Source: a virus
Virus record (IMG/VR): IMGVR_UViG_3300020439_000080
Span: 1-24,082 of that record
Direction: 5' to 3' (one strand)
Length of the DNA stretch: 24,082 nucleotides
Shown in pieces: positions 5,759 to 13,275 of the stretch; the stretch's first letter is position 1, and every line of letters starts with the position of its first letter. Position numbers and translations under genes: made by a program. The notes under the pieces are model-generated. The model was not told the DNA's origin, did no database searches, and worked only from the letters and a program-made list of their open reading frames with translations.

Positions 5759-6985
5759 TTATATTACAATTTTAAAAACTGTTTGTTTTTTATGTGTTTT
5801 ATCTAGGCTTTTTGCATTGTAAGCTGATAATTCTTTATTTATTGCATAGCCTTTAAATCCTTTTGTGTGCTGCAAATCAATCCTTATATCATGTCTTTCA
5901 TTATCTTTCATAATATATATGTTTTGAGCCGCTCTAGAGCTTAATAATAAGGCATTTTCACTATATGCATTAGCTCCAACTAATGAACTTGATCTAGCAA
6001 ACATATCAGTTATCTTAGTTTCATGTAAATGACCACACATCATAAAATCAAGTATTATTCCATTTCTAGCATATTTACTAATTACTTTTGCTATTTTATC
6101 ATTTTGCATGTTTCCTAATTGATGCCCATGAATTAGTAGGCATTTGTGACCATTAACCTCAACAACTAATTCTAATCCTCCAGATGTAATAAAATTAATA
6201 TCTGGTAACAAAATCCTAAGTATTTCAAAGATAGAATAATCGTAATTATCACTAGCTACGATGTCTACGAAACCCAGCTCATAAGCTCTTGATTCGTTAC
6301 CAGAAACACAACCAACATTAACATTAGCAATGCTGTTTAAATCTAAAATAAAATGCTTTAATAAATGAACACCAAGAAATGTTGCCTTAGCTCTATTAGT
6401 TGACATAGCCAATTTTTCATCTAGCCTTCTATCTGAGTTAAGTAAATCACCAGTTATTGCTATAAATATTTCATTTACATTGTAAAAACTAGCATATTCT
6501 TTTATATGATGTGCAAACTTTTGTAATCTCTTAGATGCAACCTCAAAATCATATTTGTTGTGCTTTAAATCAACAAGCTCATTAAAATGTGTATCGGCTA
6601 TTTGAACAATAATAGCTTGTTTACCTTTAGATTCATGGTGTTTTATTGTTGTTTTAAGGCTCTCTGCTTTAAGAATATCAATTAAAGCCTTATTATATTC
6701 AACTAAAGCATTTTCAAGCCTTACATGCTCTCTAAATGATTTATTCTTTATTCTGTTTAAGTCAGCTTGTTTTTGGCTTCTTTTAGCCAGTTTAAGGTTT
6801 TCTTCTATTACTTCTTTGTCGGCTATCTCATATTGTATAATGTCTTTTATTCTGTGCCTTAAAGTTGTTTTCTTTACGTTTAAATGATATTTTTCTATTA
6901 AATGTTGTGCAATGCTTTGATACCCATTGCCATTCCAAAAATGTTCTAATATTTCATCAAGATATTGTAAATACTTTGATTCCAT
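5759..6985 (-). CDS. HTH plus calcineurin-like metallophosphoesterase
   Basis: This is a 408-residue protein. Residues about 1-50 look like a DNA-binding helix-turn-helix ('GYQSIAQHLIEKYHLNVKKT'), 55-120 a helical linker, and 123-325 a calcineurin-type metallophosphoesterase. Metal-site motifs are D131-x-H133, G179-D180, G229-N230, H286-G-H288 and G318-H319-x-H321. The usual GNH[D/E] motif reads GNES here, so the catalytic histidine after N230 is replaced by Glu. Phage relatives are assumed to be DNA nucleases or phosphodiesterases. Unexpectedly it is the last gene of the late operon, after the endolysin (TAAATG junction), not in the recombination cluster. A late function such as DNA maturation or host DNA processing is possible. 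Confidence 0.82.
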   Translation of the reverse strand: MESKYLQYLDEILEHFWNGNGYQSIAQHLIEKYHLNVKKTTLRHRIKDIIQYEIADKEVIEENLKLAKRSQKQADLNRIKNKSFREHVRLENALVEYNKALIDILKAESLKTTIKHHESKGKQAIIVQIADTHFNELVDLKHNKYDFEVASKRLQKFAHHIKEYASFYNVNEIFIAITGDLLNSDRRLDEKLAMSTNRAKATFLGVHLLKHFILDLNSIANVNVGCVSGNESRAYELGFVDIVASDNYDYSIFEILRILLPDINFITSGGLELVVEVNGHKCLLIHGHQLGNMQNDKIAKVISKYARNGIILDFMMCGHLHETKITDMFARSSSLVGANAYSENALLLSSRAAQNIYIMKDNERHDIRIDLQHTKGFKGYAINKELSAYNAKSLDKTHKKQTVFKIVI

Positions 6986-7348
6986 TTAATATGTCCAAAT
7001 TACACCCTGAGTTTTATCCTCATCTAAGTCAACATGAATAAAATTGTGACCTATACCAAATCTTGAAAAACCAGCATTCATTAAAGCCGCTAAAATCACA
7101 GCTCTTTCTCTACTATTTTTGACTAATATATCTGCGGCTAATCCTTTTATATGTGAACTATTAGGATTCTTTTTACTTTCTGGATGGTTTTCGCATCTGT
7201 AACCGCTTGTTATAATAAAAGGTATATCTGAGCCATCCTCATTTTTTGAGTATGCTCTAGCGGCATCTAATACTTTTACAAAAGTTCTATTTATTTTGCT
7301 TTTACCGCAGCAATTACAAACAAATTCTCTAAGTTTAAAGTATTTCAT
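6986..7348 (-). CDS. M15-family peptidase, probable endolysin
   Basis: This 120-residue protein is a single Peptidase_M15_3 domain. It has 'TSGYRC' (47-52), the zinc motif H66-x6-D73 in 'SSHIKGLAADI', and 'FIHVD' with H105 as third ligand and D107. These enzymes are zinc D-Ala-D-Ala or L-Ala-D-Glu peptidases that cut peptidoglycan cross-links. The gene follows the holin with two tiny ORFs between, so it is the probable endolysin. An N-terminal Cys cluster ('CNCCGKSK', 11-18) is common in this subgroup. No signal peptide is seen, so release by the holin is needed. Confidence 0.9.
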   Translation of the reverse strand: MKYFKLREFVCNCCGKSKINRTFVKVLDAARAYSKNEDGSDIPFIITSGYRCENHPESKKNPNSSHIKGLAADILVKNSRERAVILAALMNAGFSRFGIGHNFIHVDLDEDKTQGVIWTY

Positions 7349-7466
7349 GTAATAAATATATTTTACAGCCTTTGACTTCTTTGTGCAATATTCTTTTATA
7401 TTGCTTTGTTTTTTCCTCTTTTTGATATTTAGGATTTGTGCTGTTTAGTTTTCTTTTTTTAGCCAT
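7335..7466 (-). CDS. tiny basic protein between holin and endolysin (43 aa)
   Basis: This 43-residue ORF starts with ATG at 7466 inside the last codons of the preceding 56-aa ORF and overlaps the endolysin start by 14 nt in another frame. The protein is very basic (about a third Lys/Arg) and starts MAKKRKLNSTNPKY. No membrane segment is seen. The chained overlaps and the lack of any other gene in this stretch support real translation. Its role is unknown. It could be a nucleic-acid-binding or virion-associated peptide, or simply couple translation from holin to endolysin. Confidence 0.45.
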   Translation of the reverse strand: MAKKRKLNSTNPKYQKEEKTKQYKRILHKEVKGCKIYLLHEIL

Positions 7467-7629
7467 TGTATTTTCCCATTACACCATTATGATGTCTTTG
7501 ATTGCCATACTTTTTAGTTCTTTTATCTATTCTTTTTGGATAAGTATATGTTTTTTTATTTAAACTTCTAGCAACGTTACCAAATTGCATTTCTAAAGTG
7601 TTTATTTTATCTGGATCGTATAACTTCAT
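7459..7629 (-). CDS. small basic protein downstream of the holin (56 aa)
   Basis: This 56-residue ORF starts with an ATG at 7629 that overlaps the holin TGA as ATGA, the same coupling used elsewhere in this genome. The protein begins MKLYDPDKINTLEMQFGN, then becomes basic and Tyr/His-rich ('TYPKRIDKRTKKYGNQRHHNG'). There is no membrane segment or recognisable domain. Its stop overlaps the next small ORF by 8 nt. Together the two ORFs fill the 277 bp between holin and endolysin. Function unknown. Confidence 0.5.
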   Translation of the reverse strand: MKLYDPDKINTLEMQFGNVARSLNKKTYTYPKRIDKRTKKYGNQRHHNGVMGKYNG

Positions 7630-8012
7630 TTTTTTGATTTTTCAAATGAACGCCCTCCAAAATATGCTCCTATACAAGTCATCAAAACAACTTTTAATAA
7701 TTCTACCCAAGATTCATCTACTCTAAATGTAATCACTCCAGAATCTATAAAAATTAATAATACAGTTGAAAAACATAAAAAGATTAAAACCATTGGTCTA
7801 ATATTTTTACTTAGCCAAGAATCACTTTGCATATCAACACGCCATCTTTCACTAACCTCAACTTGAATGGCTTTTTCGTAATCCAATAAAACTTCTTTTA
7901 ACTTTTTCTTAGCTTCTAGTTTTTCTTCTTTTGTTGTTGTTAGATTATCAACTACACTACCAACCTCTTTTACTAATTCACCAGAATTAAATAGTTTACT
8001 AAAAAAACTCAT
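7626..8012 (-). CDS. holin of the gene-transfer-release 3TM type
   Basis: This 128-residue protein matches the GTA_holin_3TM pattern. An amphipathic N-terminal helix is followed by a charged coiled-coil stretch (26-50), the conserved 'ERWRVDMQSDSWLSKNIRP' segment (55-73), and two strong membrane helices (74-90 and 103-119). The tail is basic and positively charged (RSFEKSKK). Such proteins form the inner-membrane lesion that frees the endolysin. It lies directly upstream of the small basic ORFs and the M15 peptidase, and just after another small membrane protein, so the lysis cassette is clear. Confidence 0.82.
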   Translation of the reverse strand: MSFFSKLFNSGELVKEVGSVVDNLTTTKEEKLEAKKKLKEVLLDYEKAIQVEVSERWRVDMQSDSWLSKNIRPMVLIFLCFSTVLLIFIDSGVITFRVDESWVELLKVVLMTCIGAYFGGRSFEKSKK

Positions 8013-8014
8013 AT

Positions 8015-8176
8015 TTATTTTTTAAATGTCCAAAAGTATAACTTGTATAAAGAAATACTAATTGCTAAAATTAACGAAATAAAAGTTAATATTTCATTGC
8101 ACTCTGTTAAACTAATTCCAATAGCTGTTCCATTTGCAGCTAATATTTCCATTGTATCTTTTACTTCATTTTTCAT
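8015..8176 (-). CDS. small membrane protein upstream of the holin (53 aa)
   Basis: This is a 53-residue ORF with a polar N-terminal half and one hydrophobic helix (about 29-46, 'EILTFISLILAISISLYKLYF') ending in a basic tail (TFKK). Its ATG at 8176 overlaps the TGA of the DUF7936-like gene as ATGA, and it stops 2 nt before the holin start. A second small membrane protein beside a holin suggests an antiholin, a second holin or a spanin-like partner. It has no lipobox, so it is not an outer-membrane spanin. No family recognised. Confidence 0.55.
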   Translation of the reverse strand: MKNEVKDTMEILAANGTAIGISLTECNEILTFISLILAISISLYKLYFWTFKK

Positions 8177-8520
8177 GACACCCAAGGTAAAGGCAAAGTT
8201 TCCTCAATAGGATTCTTTTGCAGTTCAATATTTGCAGCTAATTGAGCATCCATTTCAGCTGGAGTTGGGTCAGTCATTTCGTTTAACCACGCTTCTACAT
8301 TTTCCTTAGTTAAATCATTATAAGGAATAAATGTTGCTGGGTCAACTGGTCCAACACTCAAAGCTCCATAAACATCAGCATAATATCCAGTTTCAGTTTC
8401 AGAATTATAGTCATCTGTTTGAGCTGAACGCCTCCAATGAACTGTAACAACTACGTCATCCAGTCCTTCTTCATGGATTTTACTATCCATGCTACTTATT
8501 ATCCAATTATATGTTATCAT
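8173..8520 (-). CDS. DUF7936-like small tail-region protein
   Basis: This 115-residue acidic protein has the outline of a family common in marine phages (DUF7936-like). It starts 'MITYNWIISSMD', has 'DDVVVTVHWRRSA', then 'YADVYGALSV', 'FIPYNDLTKENVEAWLNEM', and ends in 'LPLPWVS'. The family is small, beta-rich at the start and found next to tail or fibre genes; its role is not known, though a structural or fibre-accessory function is likely. It follows the hub/fibre gene across an A/T tetranucleotide leader and overlaps the next ORF by ATGA. Confidence 0.7.
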   Translation of the reverse strand: MITYNWIISSMDSKIHEEGLDDVVVTVHWRRSAQTDDYNSETETGYYADVYGALSVGPVDPATFIPYNDLTKENVEAWLNEMTDPTPAEMDAQLAANIELQKNPIEETLPLPWVS

Positions 8521-8541
8521 TTTTTTTTATTTATTTATTTA
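8521..8541. repeat. short (TTTA)n tract serving as an A-rich leader
   Basis: Between the fibre gene stop and the next ATG, the minus strand reads about four TAAA units followed by a run of A. It includes the fibre stop codon. The position, directly before an ATG, fits the A-rich translation leader of Bacteroidetes genes. The copy number is too low to call it a phase-variable microsatellite. Confidence 0.5.
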
Positions 8542-11500
8542 TTCAAAAGAGGCTAAAGTCCTAGTGACTGTCGTACCTCCAAAATTTATTTTTACTTTTA
8601 AATCACCGCTACTAGAATCCATCCAAATAATAGATTCACCACTTGCTGGATCAGCTGGAGCTGTTTGCTCTGTTAATTCTAATACAGCATCTAAACTAAC
8701 TTTCTTTTGTGTTCCACTTGTTGCTGTAACTCTTGGAATAAATCTTGCTATTTCTACCTCAGTAACTCCAGATGTGTTTGTATTTCCACCAATAGCAACC
8801 TCACCTCCACCAGTTGCACTATTAAAACTTCTATTTGTTAGCATTAATAAATTAGAGCCACCAACTGTTCCAGCCGCCCCAAATTTCAATCCATACCTAT
8901 TACTTCCACTTTCATCATTAAGTGTAAATCCATAATCTTGCGCAGCTTGTATTCCACCACCGACAGCTCTAATAACTCCATTAACGTATAAAGGAACACC
9001 AACATCAGTTGTAGTATTTATTAATAAGTTTTGAGATACATTTACAGTTGTTTGGCTACCATCTAATTGTATATAAGTTGCAGTACCGCCTAAACCATTA
9101 TCTGTTTGAAATATAATATCACTATCATTTGCACTATTTGATATAAAAAGATTACCATTATTATTTGACATATAGCTATTAGTGCCATCATGCAATATTT
9201 GTAAATCTCCACCACTACCAAACTGAGCATCAACATTATCATAAAAACGAATATCTTTAAATGCTTTTGTGTTATTAGCACTACCATCTATTTGTATATA
9301 GTTTTCTGTACCACCACTACCATCATCTGATTGAAAAATTATGTCTTTGTCATTAGCTGTTTGTGTTATATATAAATCTCCAGTATCATTTTGTATAAAA
9401 CTATTTGTTGAATGATAAATTTTTAAATCACCTAATGATGAACTACCAATTCTAATAGCATTGTCATTTAGTTTAATATCTCCATTTACTGTTAGTTTAT
9501 AACCACTATCAGTTGTTGTTCCAATGAGTAGGTTTCCAGAATTAGAACGCATAACTTCACCAGAACTATCAAGAAAAATTAAATTACTTGAGCCAGAATT
9601 TAATCTTAATGTTGAACCACTTTGTGCTGATAAATAAGAGCTGCTTCCACCCTGATATAACCAAACAGAATTAGAATCACTATAAGCTCTAATATATGCG
9701 TTTGCTGATGTTCCTTTAACATCTAAAAAAGTATTTGTAGAAGATGTATTTTCAAAATGTGTATCACCCCCTATAACTTCAAGTTTATGTGTAGGACTTG
9801 TAGTTCCAATTCCTAAACCAGTATCAGTTAACCTCATTCTTTCGGTAGTTGCAGTTCTAAAAACTATTTTACCTCCAGTTGTATAACCTCCAGAAAGTCG
9901 CATTTCATTACTTAGAGCTGTAATATTTGCAACAACATTAGAGCCATAATATAAAAAAAATACACCAACTGGAAAAGTTGTTGAGTTTGTATTTAAAATT
10001 TTTAACCACTCACTTCCATCAGTAGAAATTCCTAAAATACCATCACTAGATGTTGATGTTGTAACTGTTAGTTTATTTGCTGGGGCAGTAGAACTTCCTA
10101 TGTTTACACTATTTGTCGTTGTGTTACCATTATCTGTAACCTCTTGAAGCGTATCGGCTGAGCCAACTTGAGTGTCAACGTATGCCTTTATACTTTCACT
10201 TGTTGCTAAACTTGTAGCACTTGCAGTTGCAAAAGTATCGTCATCAATATATGATTCAATACTCACACTTCCAGAATCAATACTTGTTGCTGTAATATCA
10301 AAGCCACCAACTGTTCCTTTTGTTTTATTTTGGTATTGTGCGGCTAAGTCATTTTGATTTACTAATATTATTGAGCCTTCTAATATATCCTCACTAATTA
10401 ATTTGCTTGTTACTGATATGCTTGTATCACTAGCTCCCTGATCGCTACTTACAGTAAATTGATTAACGTCAGAGCCATCAACATCAGCAATATTCAACAC
10501 ATCATTAGTTTTAAACACAGCTTCACCAATAGCATTAATGCTTATGCTAGTAACTGGAACTTGTTGTTGAACAACTACTTTTTCTATATATCCTTCAAAA
10601 GCGGCACTTGCCTCAAAGATAACCTCAGTTGATCCAGCACAAGTTGAGAATATTTCATAAGTTCCAGATGCACTTAAAACAGTTGCATTTCCAGAGCTAC
10701 CAGCTTTAACAGATAACGCACCAGCACTTAGTGTTAAACTAACAACAATTTTATATGTTAAAGCATTTGTTAGTGTATCTTGTTTTATATCACTTGTTGA
10801 GCCAGTTGGTGAAAAACTAGCTTTGTTACTTGCAATGCTCCAACCAGTTCCTTTTGTCCAACCAGTATCACTTGCAAATATTCCATTTACAGCAATGTCA
10901 TTTCCATAAGCACTTTTTAAAGCTGAGGTAGTTGTAATAAAACTATTTTGAGTAACTTTATTAATTAAGCTATTTGTTTGCGGAGTTTTTTGTCCTATTA
11001 TATTTGTTTTATCTTGTAATATATCTGGTCCAATTATTACGTCATCAGTTTTTGTTAGTGTTTGTGTATCTCTTATGATTTGATAACCCTGATAATCTAT
11101 TTCATCTTTTAATAAATGGAATGATCCGCTTTTAAATATATAATAAGGAGTAGTTCCAGTTGCACTATAACCTTTTAATCTACCTATTGGATTAACATAG
11201 TTTGGCCTAGAGCCGCTACCATCATTTTGATTCTTATTTGTTTCACCAATTACAAGCCTCATTGATGGGCTTTCAATAACTTTAGTTTGACCATAAAGAT
11301 ATTCTGACAATAGCATTTCAGTAAAGCTATTAGTTCCACTTGTTGAGCCTAAGCCCCATGTTCCAATAACATTTGACTTAACAAATGAACTACCATTCCA
11401 AACTTTTAAACTACCTTCGGAACTTGCAAGTAATGTGTCACCCCAAATTAATTCACCAAAATCTACTATTTGAGAATCATTAGTTGTTGGTGATGGGCTT

Positions 11501-13272
11501 ACAGAAACAAAACTCCCATACAAAGCACCACTTGAACTTGTGTTTACAATTAGTAATTTACCTTCAAATGGATTTTGATTTAATGATGTTGTATAAGTAA
11601 CAATATTATTATTTTGACTACCTATATTATTATAATAATTTGGATTGTATGATTGCTGAGTTGTTGTTCCAATTATGCTTAAATTCAATGGGCTTTGATA
11701 AGTTGGATTTAATGTGTTTGTCCAATATATAGTTGTTGCCGAAGGAGTATAAATTGGAGTATATGTAAATGGACCAGTAATTGCATATTGAAAAACAAAA
11801 CTACCATTATTTGATCCCCAGTTATCTATGTCAGTAAATACATCCCATTCACCATTTAATGTTAAAGCCGAGCCATTAACATCTACAAAATCAACTTGTT
11901 GGTGAAAACCAACTTTTGTTTGTGTTCCAACTATATTATCTAATTCAGCTTTCCAAATTGTTTTTTTGAAATTTAGATTTATACTTGAACTATCCTCCCA
12001 GTAATATTTTGGATTATTTGTAGGATCATATCTTAAATAATATGTTGTTACACCATCAGTAATGTATAATCTAAATGTTAAACTCATTGACAAAACTCCA
12101 TTATATTGAGCAACCATTGTAACATCTAAAGGTATAATTAAAATCATTGTGCCATCAGTTGACACATCACTAATTGTTGCTTGTTTTATAACATCAGTTT
12201 GCCCAGTTGTTAAATCAAATGGTAAACCTCCAAAATAGTTTTTGTTACCATAATCAATAAAATTAGCTTGAGTTCTTTTTAGTTGAGGTAAATAATTAAA
12301 TTGTGTTCCAGTTAATTTTTGTATTCCACCCTCTACATCATCAATCAAAAGGTTATATCGTGTCCAATATGAATCACCTAAGTTATCAGAAGAGCCATCA
12401 AAAGCTCCAGTTTTAGTATATGTTCTAGTATCAATATTATCTGGATTTGCATACGTTCCAGATTCAGCTGTATTGTATTCTTGAATTTGAACTATATAAT
12501 AAATGTGTTTCCAATATATAATTCTAGCTCCCCAATGTTTTAAAAGATTTTTAAGTACATCATAACAATTAACAACTGTAAAATTATCATTTGCATCTTT
12601 ACTAAAAAACATTTGTGTATTACACTTAGTTTGATAGAATGGATCAGTTGATTGTGTTATTGTTGGCATAACACTATTAAACCAGTTAATTGCAGTTGTG
12701 AACTTATAATCTTGAGTTGATCCTTCGGCTGTCGTAGATGCTCCAGATTTTAGTAATATTTCTTTTATCCAATATGTAAATCTACCATTACTAGAATACA
12801 TATCACTATCAGTATAACTTCCAGCTGTTCCTGATTGAACAAAATCAATTTCTTTTAGTAATGATAAGCCATCAACCGCAGTTAAAGTTACTGGATAAGG
12901 ATAATATAAATCTGGTGACGCACTTAAATCCATAAGCACAAACCCAGACCACAATGGTGCTACTGAGCTGTAACCACTTGAACTTTCTCTATATAAATGA
13001 ATGTAAACATCTTGTTCATTAAATTGCTCTCTTATATTTTTTACAAAAGCATCCTCAGTTGTATTTGTTACCATAAATGGCAACTCTAATTTACTTGACA
13101 AAATAGAACTAAATCTATCTTGTTCATCAGTTCCATAAGTTATAACTGGTCCACCAGCACCTAATGTTATTTCACTAGCACTTCCACTATAACCTTTAAC
13201 CCAAATTTCTAAGTAATAGTCCCAGCCATTATAACTCTTAAAGCTAGAATAAAATTGTTTTGCTAAAGCCAT
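8539..13272 (-). CDS. tail hub fused to a long tail fibre / receptor-binding protein
   Basis: At 1577 residues this is the largest protein in the window. Residues about 1-270 resemble tail-hub proteins of Bacteroidetes phages ('SSKLELPFMVTN', 'PLWSGFVLMDL', 'YPVTLTAVDGLSLLKEIDF'). The middle (about 270-1000) is Ser/Thr/Asn-rich and beta-structured, suited to stacked domains. Residues about 1000-1577 form a fibre with 'SESIKAYVDTQV' and two copies of a roughly 50-residue 'NDxDIIFQxDxGxGG...YIQxDGS' repeat seen in many marine phage fibres. The C-terminus ('GESIIWMDSSSGDLKVK') is a typical fibre end. There is no S74 self-cleaving chaperone. It follows the tape measure, so one gene probably provides both tail tip and host recognition. 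Confidence 0.8.
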   Translation of the reverse strand: MALAKQFYSSFKSYNGWDYYLEIWVKGYSGSASEITLGAGGPVITYGTDEQDRFSSILSSKLELPFMVTNTTEDAFVKNIREQFNEQDVYIHLYRESSSGYSSVAPLWSGFVLMDLSASPDLYYPYPVTLTAVDGLSLLKEIDFVQSGTAGSYTDSDMYSSNGRFTYWIKEILLKSGASTTAEGSTQDYKFTTAINWFNSVMPTITQSTDPFYQTKCNTQMFFSKDANDNFTVVNCYDVLKNLLKHWGARIIYWKHIYYIVQIQEYNTAESGTYANPDNIDTRTYTKTGAFDGSSDNLGDSYWTRYNLLIDDVEGGIQKLTGTQFNYLPQLKRTQANFIDYGNKNYFGGLPFDLTTGQTDVIKQATISDVSTDGTMILIIPLDVTMVAQYNGVLSMSLTFRLYITDGVTTYYLRYDPTNNPKYYWEDSSSINLNFKKTIWKAELDNIVGTQTKVGFHQQVDFVDVNGSALTLNGEWDVFTDIDNWGSNNGSFVFQYAITGPFTYTPIYTPSATTIYWTNTLNPTYQSPLNLSIIGTTTQQSYNPNYYNNIGSQNNNIVTYTTSLNQNPFEGKLLIVNTSSSGALYGSFVSVSPSPTTNDSQIVDFGELIWGDTLLASSEGSLKVWNGSSFVKSNVIGTWGLGSTSGTNSFTEMLLSEYLYGQTKVIESPSMRLVIGETNKNQNDGSGSRPNYVNPIGRLKGYSATGTTPYYIFKSGSFHLLKDEIDYQGYQIIRDTQTLTKTDDVIIGPDILQDKTNIIGQKTPQTNSLINKVTQNSFITTTSALKSAYGNDIAVNGIFASDTGWTKGTGWSIASNKASFSPTGSTSDIKQDTLTNALTYKIVVSLTLSAGALSVKAGSSGNATVLSASGTYEIFSTCAGSTEVIFEASAAFEGYIEKVVVQQQVPVTSISINAIGEAVFKTNDVLNIADVDGSDVNQFTVSSDQGASDTSISVTSKLISEDILEGSIILVNQNDLAAQYQNKTKGTVGGFDITATSIDSGSVSIESYIDDDTFATASATSLATSESIKAYVDTQVGSADTLQEVTDNGNTTTNSVNIGSSTAPANKLTVTTSTSSDGILGISTDGSEWLKILNTNSTTFPVGVFFLYYGSNVVANITALSNEMRLSGGYTTGGKIVFRTATTERMRLTDTGLGIGTTSPTHKLEVIGGDTHFENTSSTNTFLDVKGTSANAYIRAYSDSNSVWLYQGGSSSYLSAQSGSTLRLNSGSSNLIFLDSSGEVMRSNSGNLLIGTTTDSGYKLTVNGDIKLNDNAIRIGSSSLGDLKIYHSTNSFIQNDTGDLYITQTANDKDIIFQSDDGSGGTENYIQIDGSANNTKAFKDIRFYDNVDAQFGSGGDLQILHDGTNSYMSNNNGNLFISNSANDSDIIFQTDNGLGGTATYIQLDGSQTTVNVSQNLLINTTTDVGVPLYVNGVIRAVGGGIQAAQDYGFTLNDESGSNRYGLKFGAAGTVGGSNLLMLTNRSFNSATGGGEVAIGGNTNTSGVTEVEIARFIPRVTATSGTQKKVSLDAVLELTEQTAPADPASGESIIWMDSSSGDLKVKINFGGTTVTRTLASFE
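9058..9211 (-). repeat. fibre repeat, copy 2
   Basis: This is the second copy of an approximately 150-bp imperfect repeat in the fibre gene (residues about 1354-1405). It encodes 'LQILHDGTNSYMSNNNGNLF', then 'NDSDIIFQTDNGLGG' and 'YIQLDGS'. It lies about 70 bp beyond copy 1. Similar modules recur in marine phage fibres. Confidence 0.75.
9281..9433 (-). repeat. fibre repeat, copy 1
   Basis: This is the first copy of the repeat (residues about 1280-1331), encoding 'LKIYHSTNSFIQNDTGDLYI', then 'NDKDIIFQSDDGSGG' and 'YIQIDGS'. Protein similarity to copy 2 is strong, while the DNA has diverged, so it is an old duplication. Confidence 0.75.
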
Positions 13273-13275
13273 AAA

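Noticed and set aside
8521-8541. (TTTA)n tract as a phase-variation switch
   Set aside because: There are only about four units, outside the coding frame apart from the stop, and similar A/T leaders occur before other genes. A translation leader is simpler.
8489-8935. Open frame on the plus strand opposite the end of the fibre gene (148 aa)
   Set aside because: It is antisense to a strongly supported gene, its composition is that of a reverse-complement shadow, and no other gene in the window is on the plus strand.
9090-9287. Minus-strand 65-aa frame inside the fibre gene
   Set aside because: It lies in an alternative frame over the fibre repeat and is a low-complexity hydrophobic translation. 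An overlap artefact.
9058-9433. Repeats that might suggest a CRISPR array or mobile element
   Set aside because: The copies are coding, imperfect and about 150 bp long. They are fibre protein modules.
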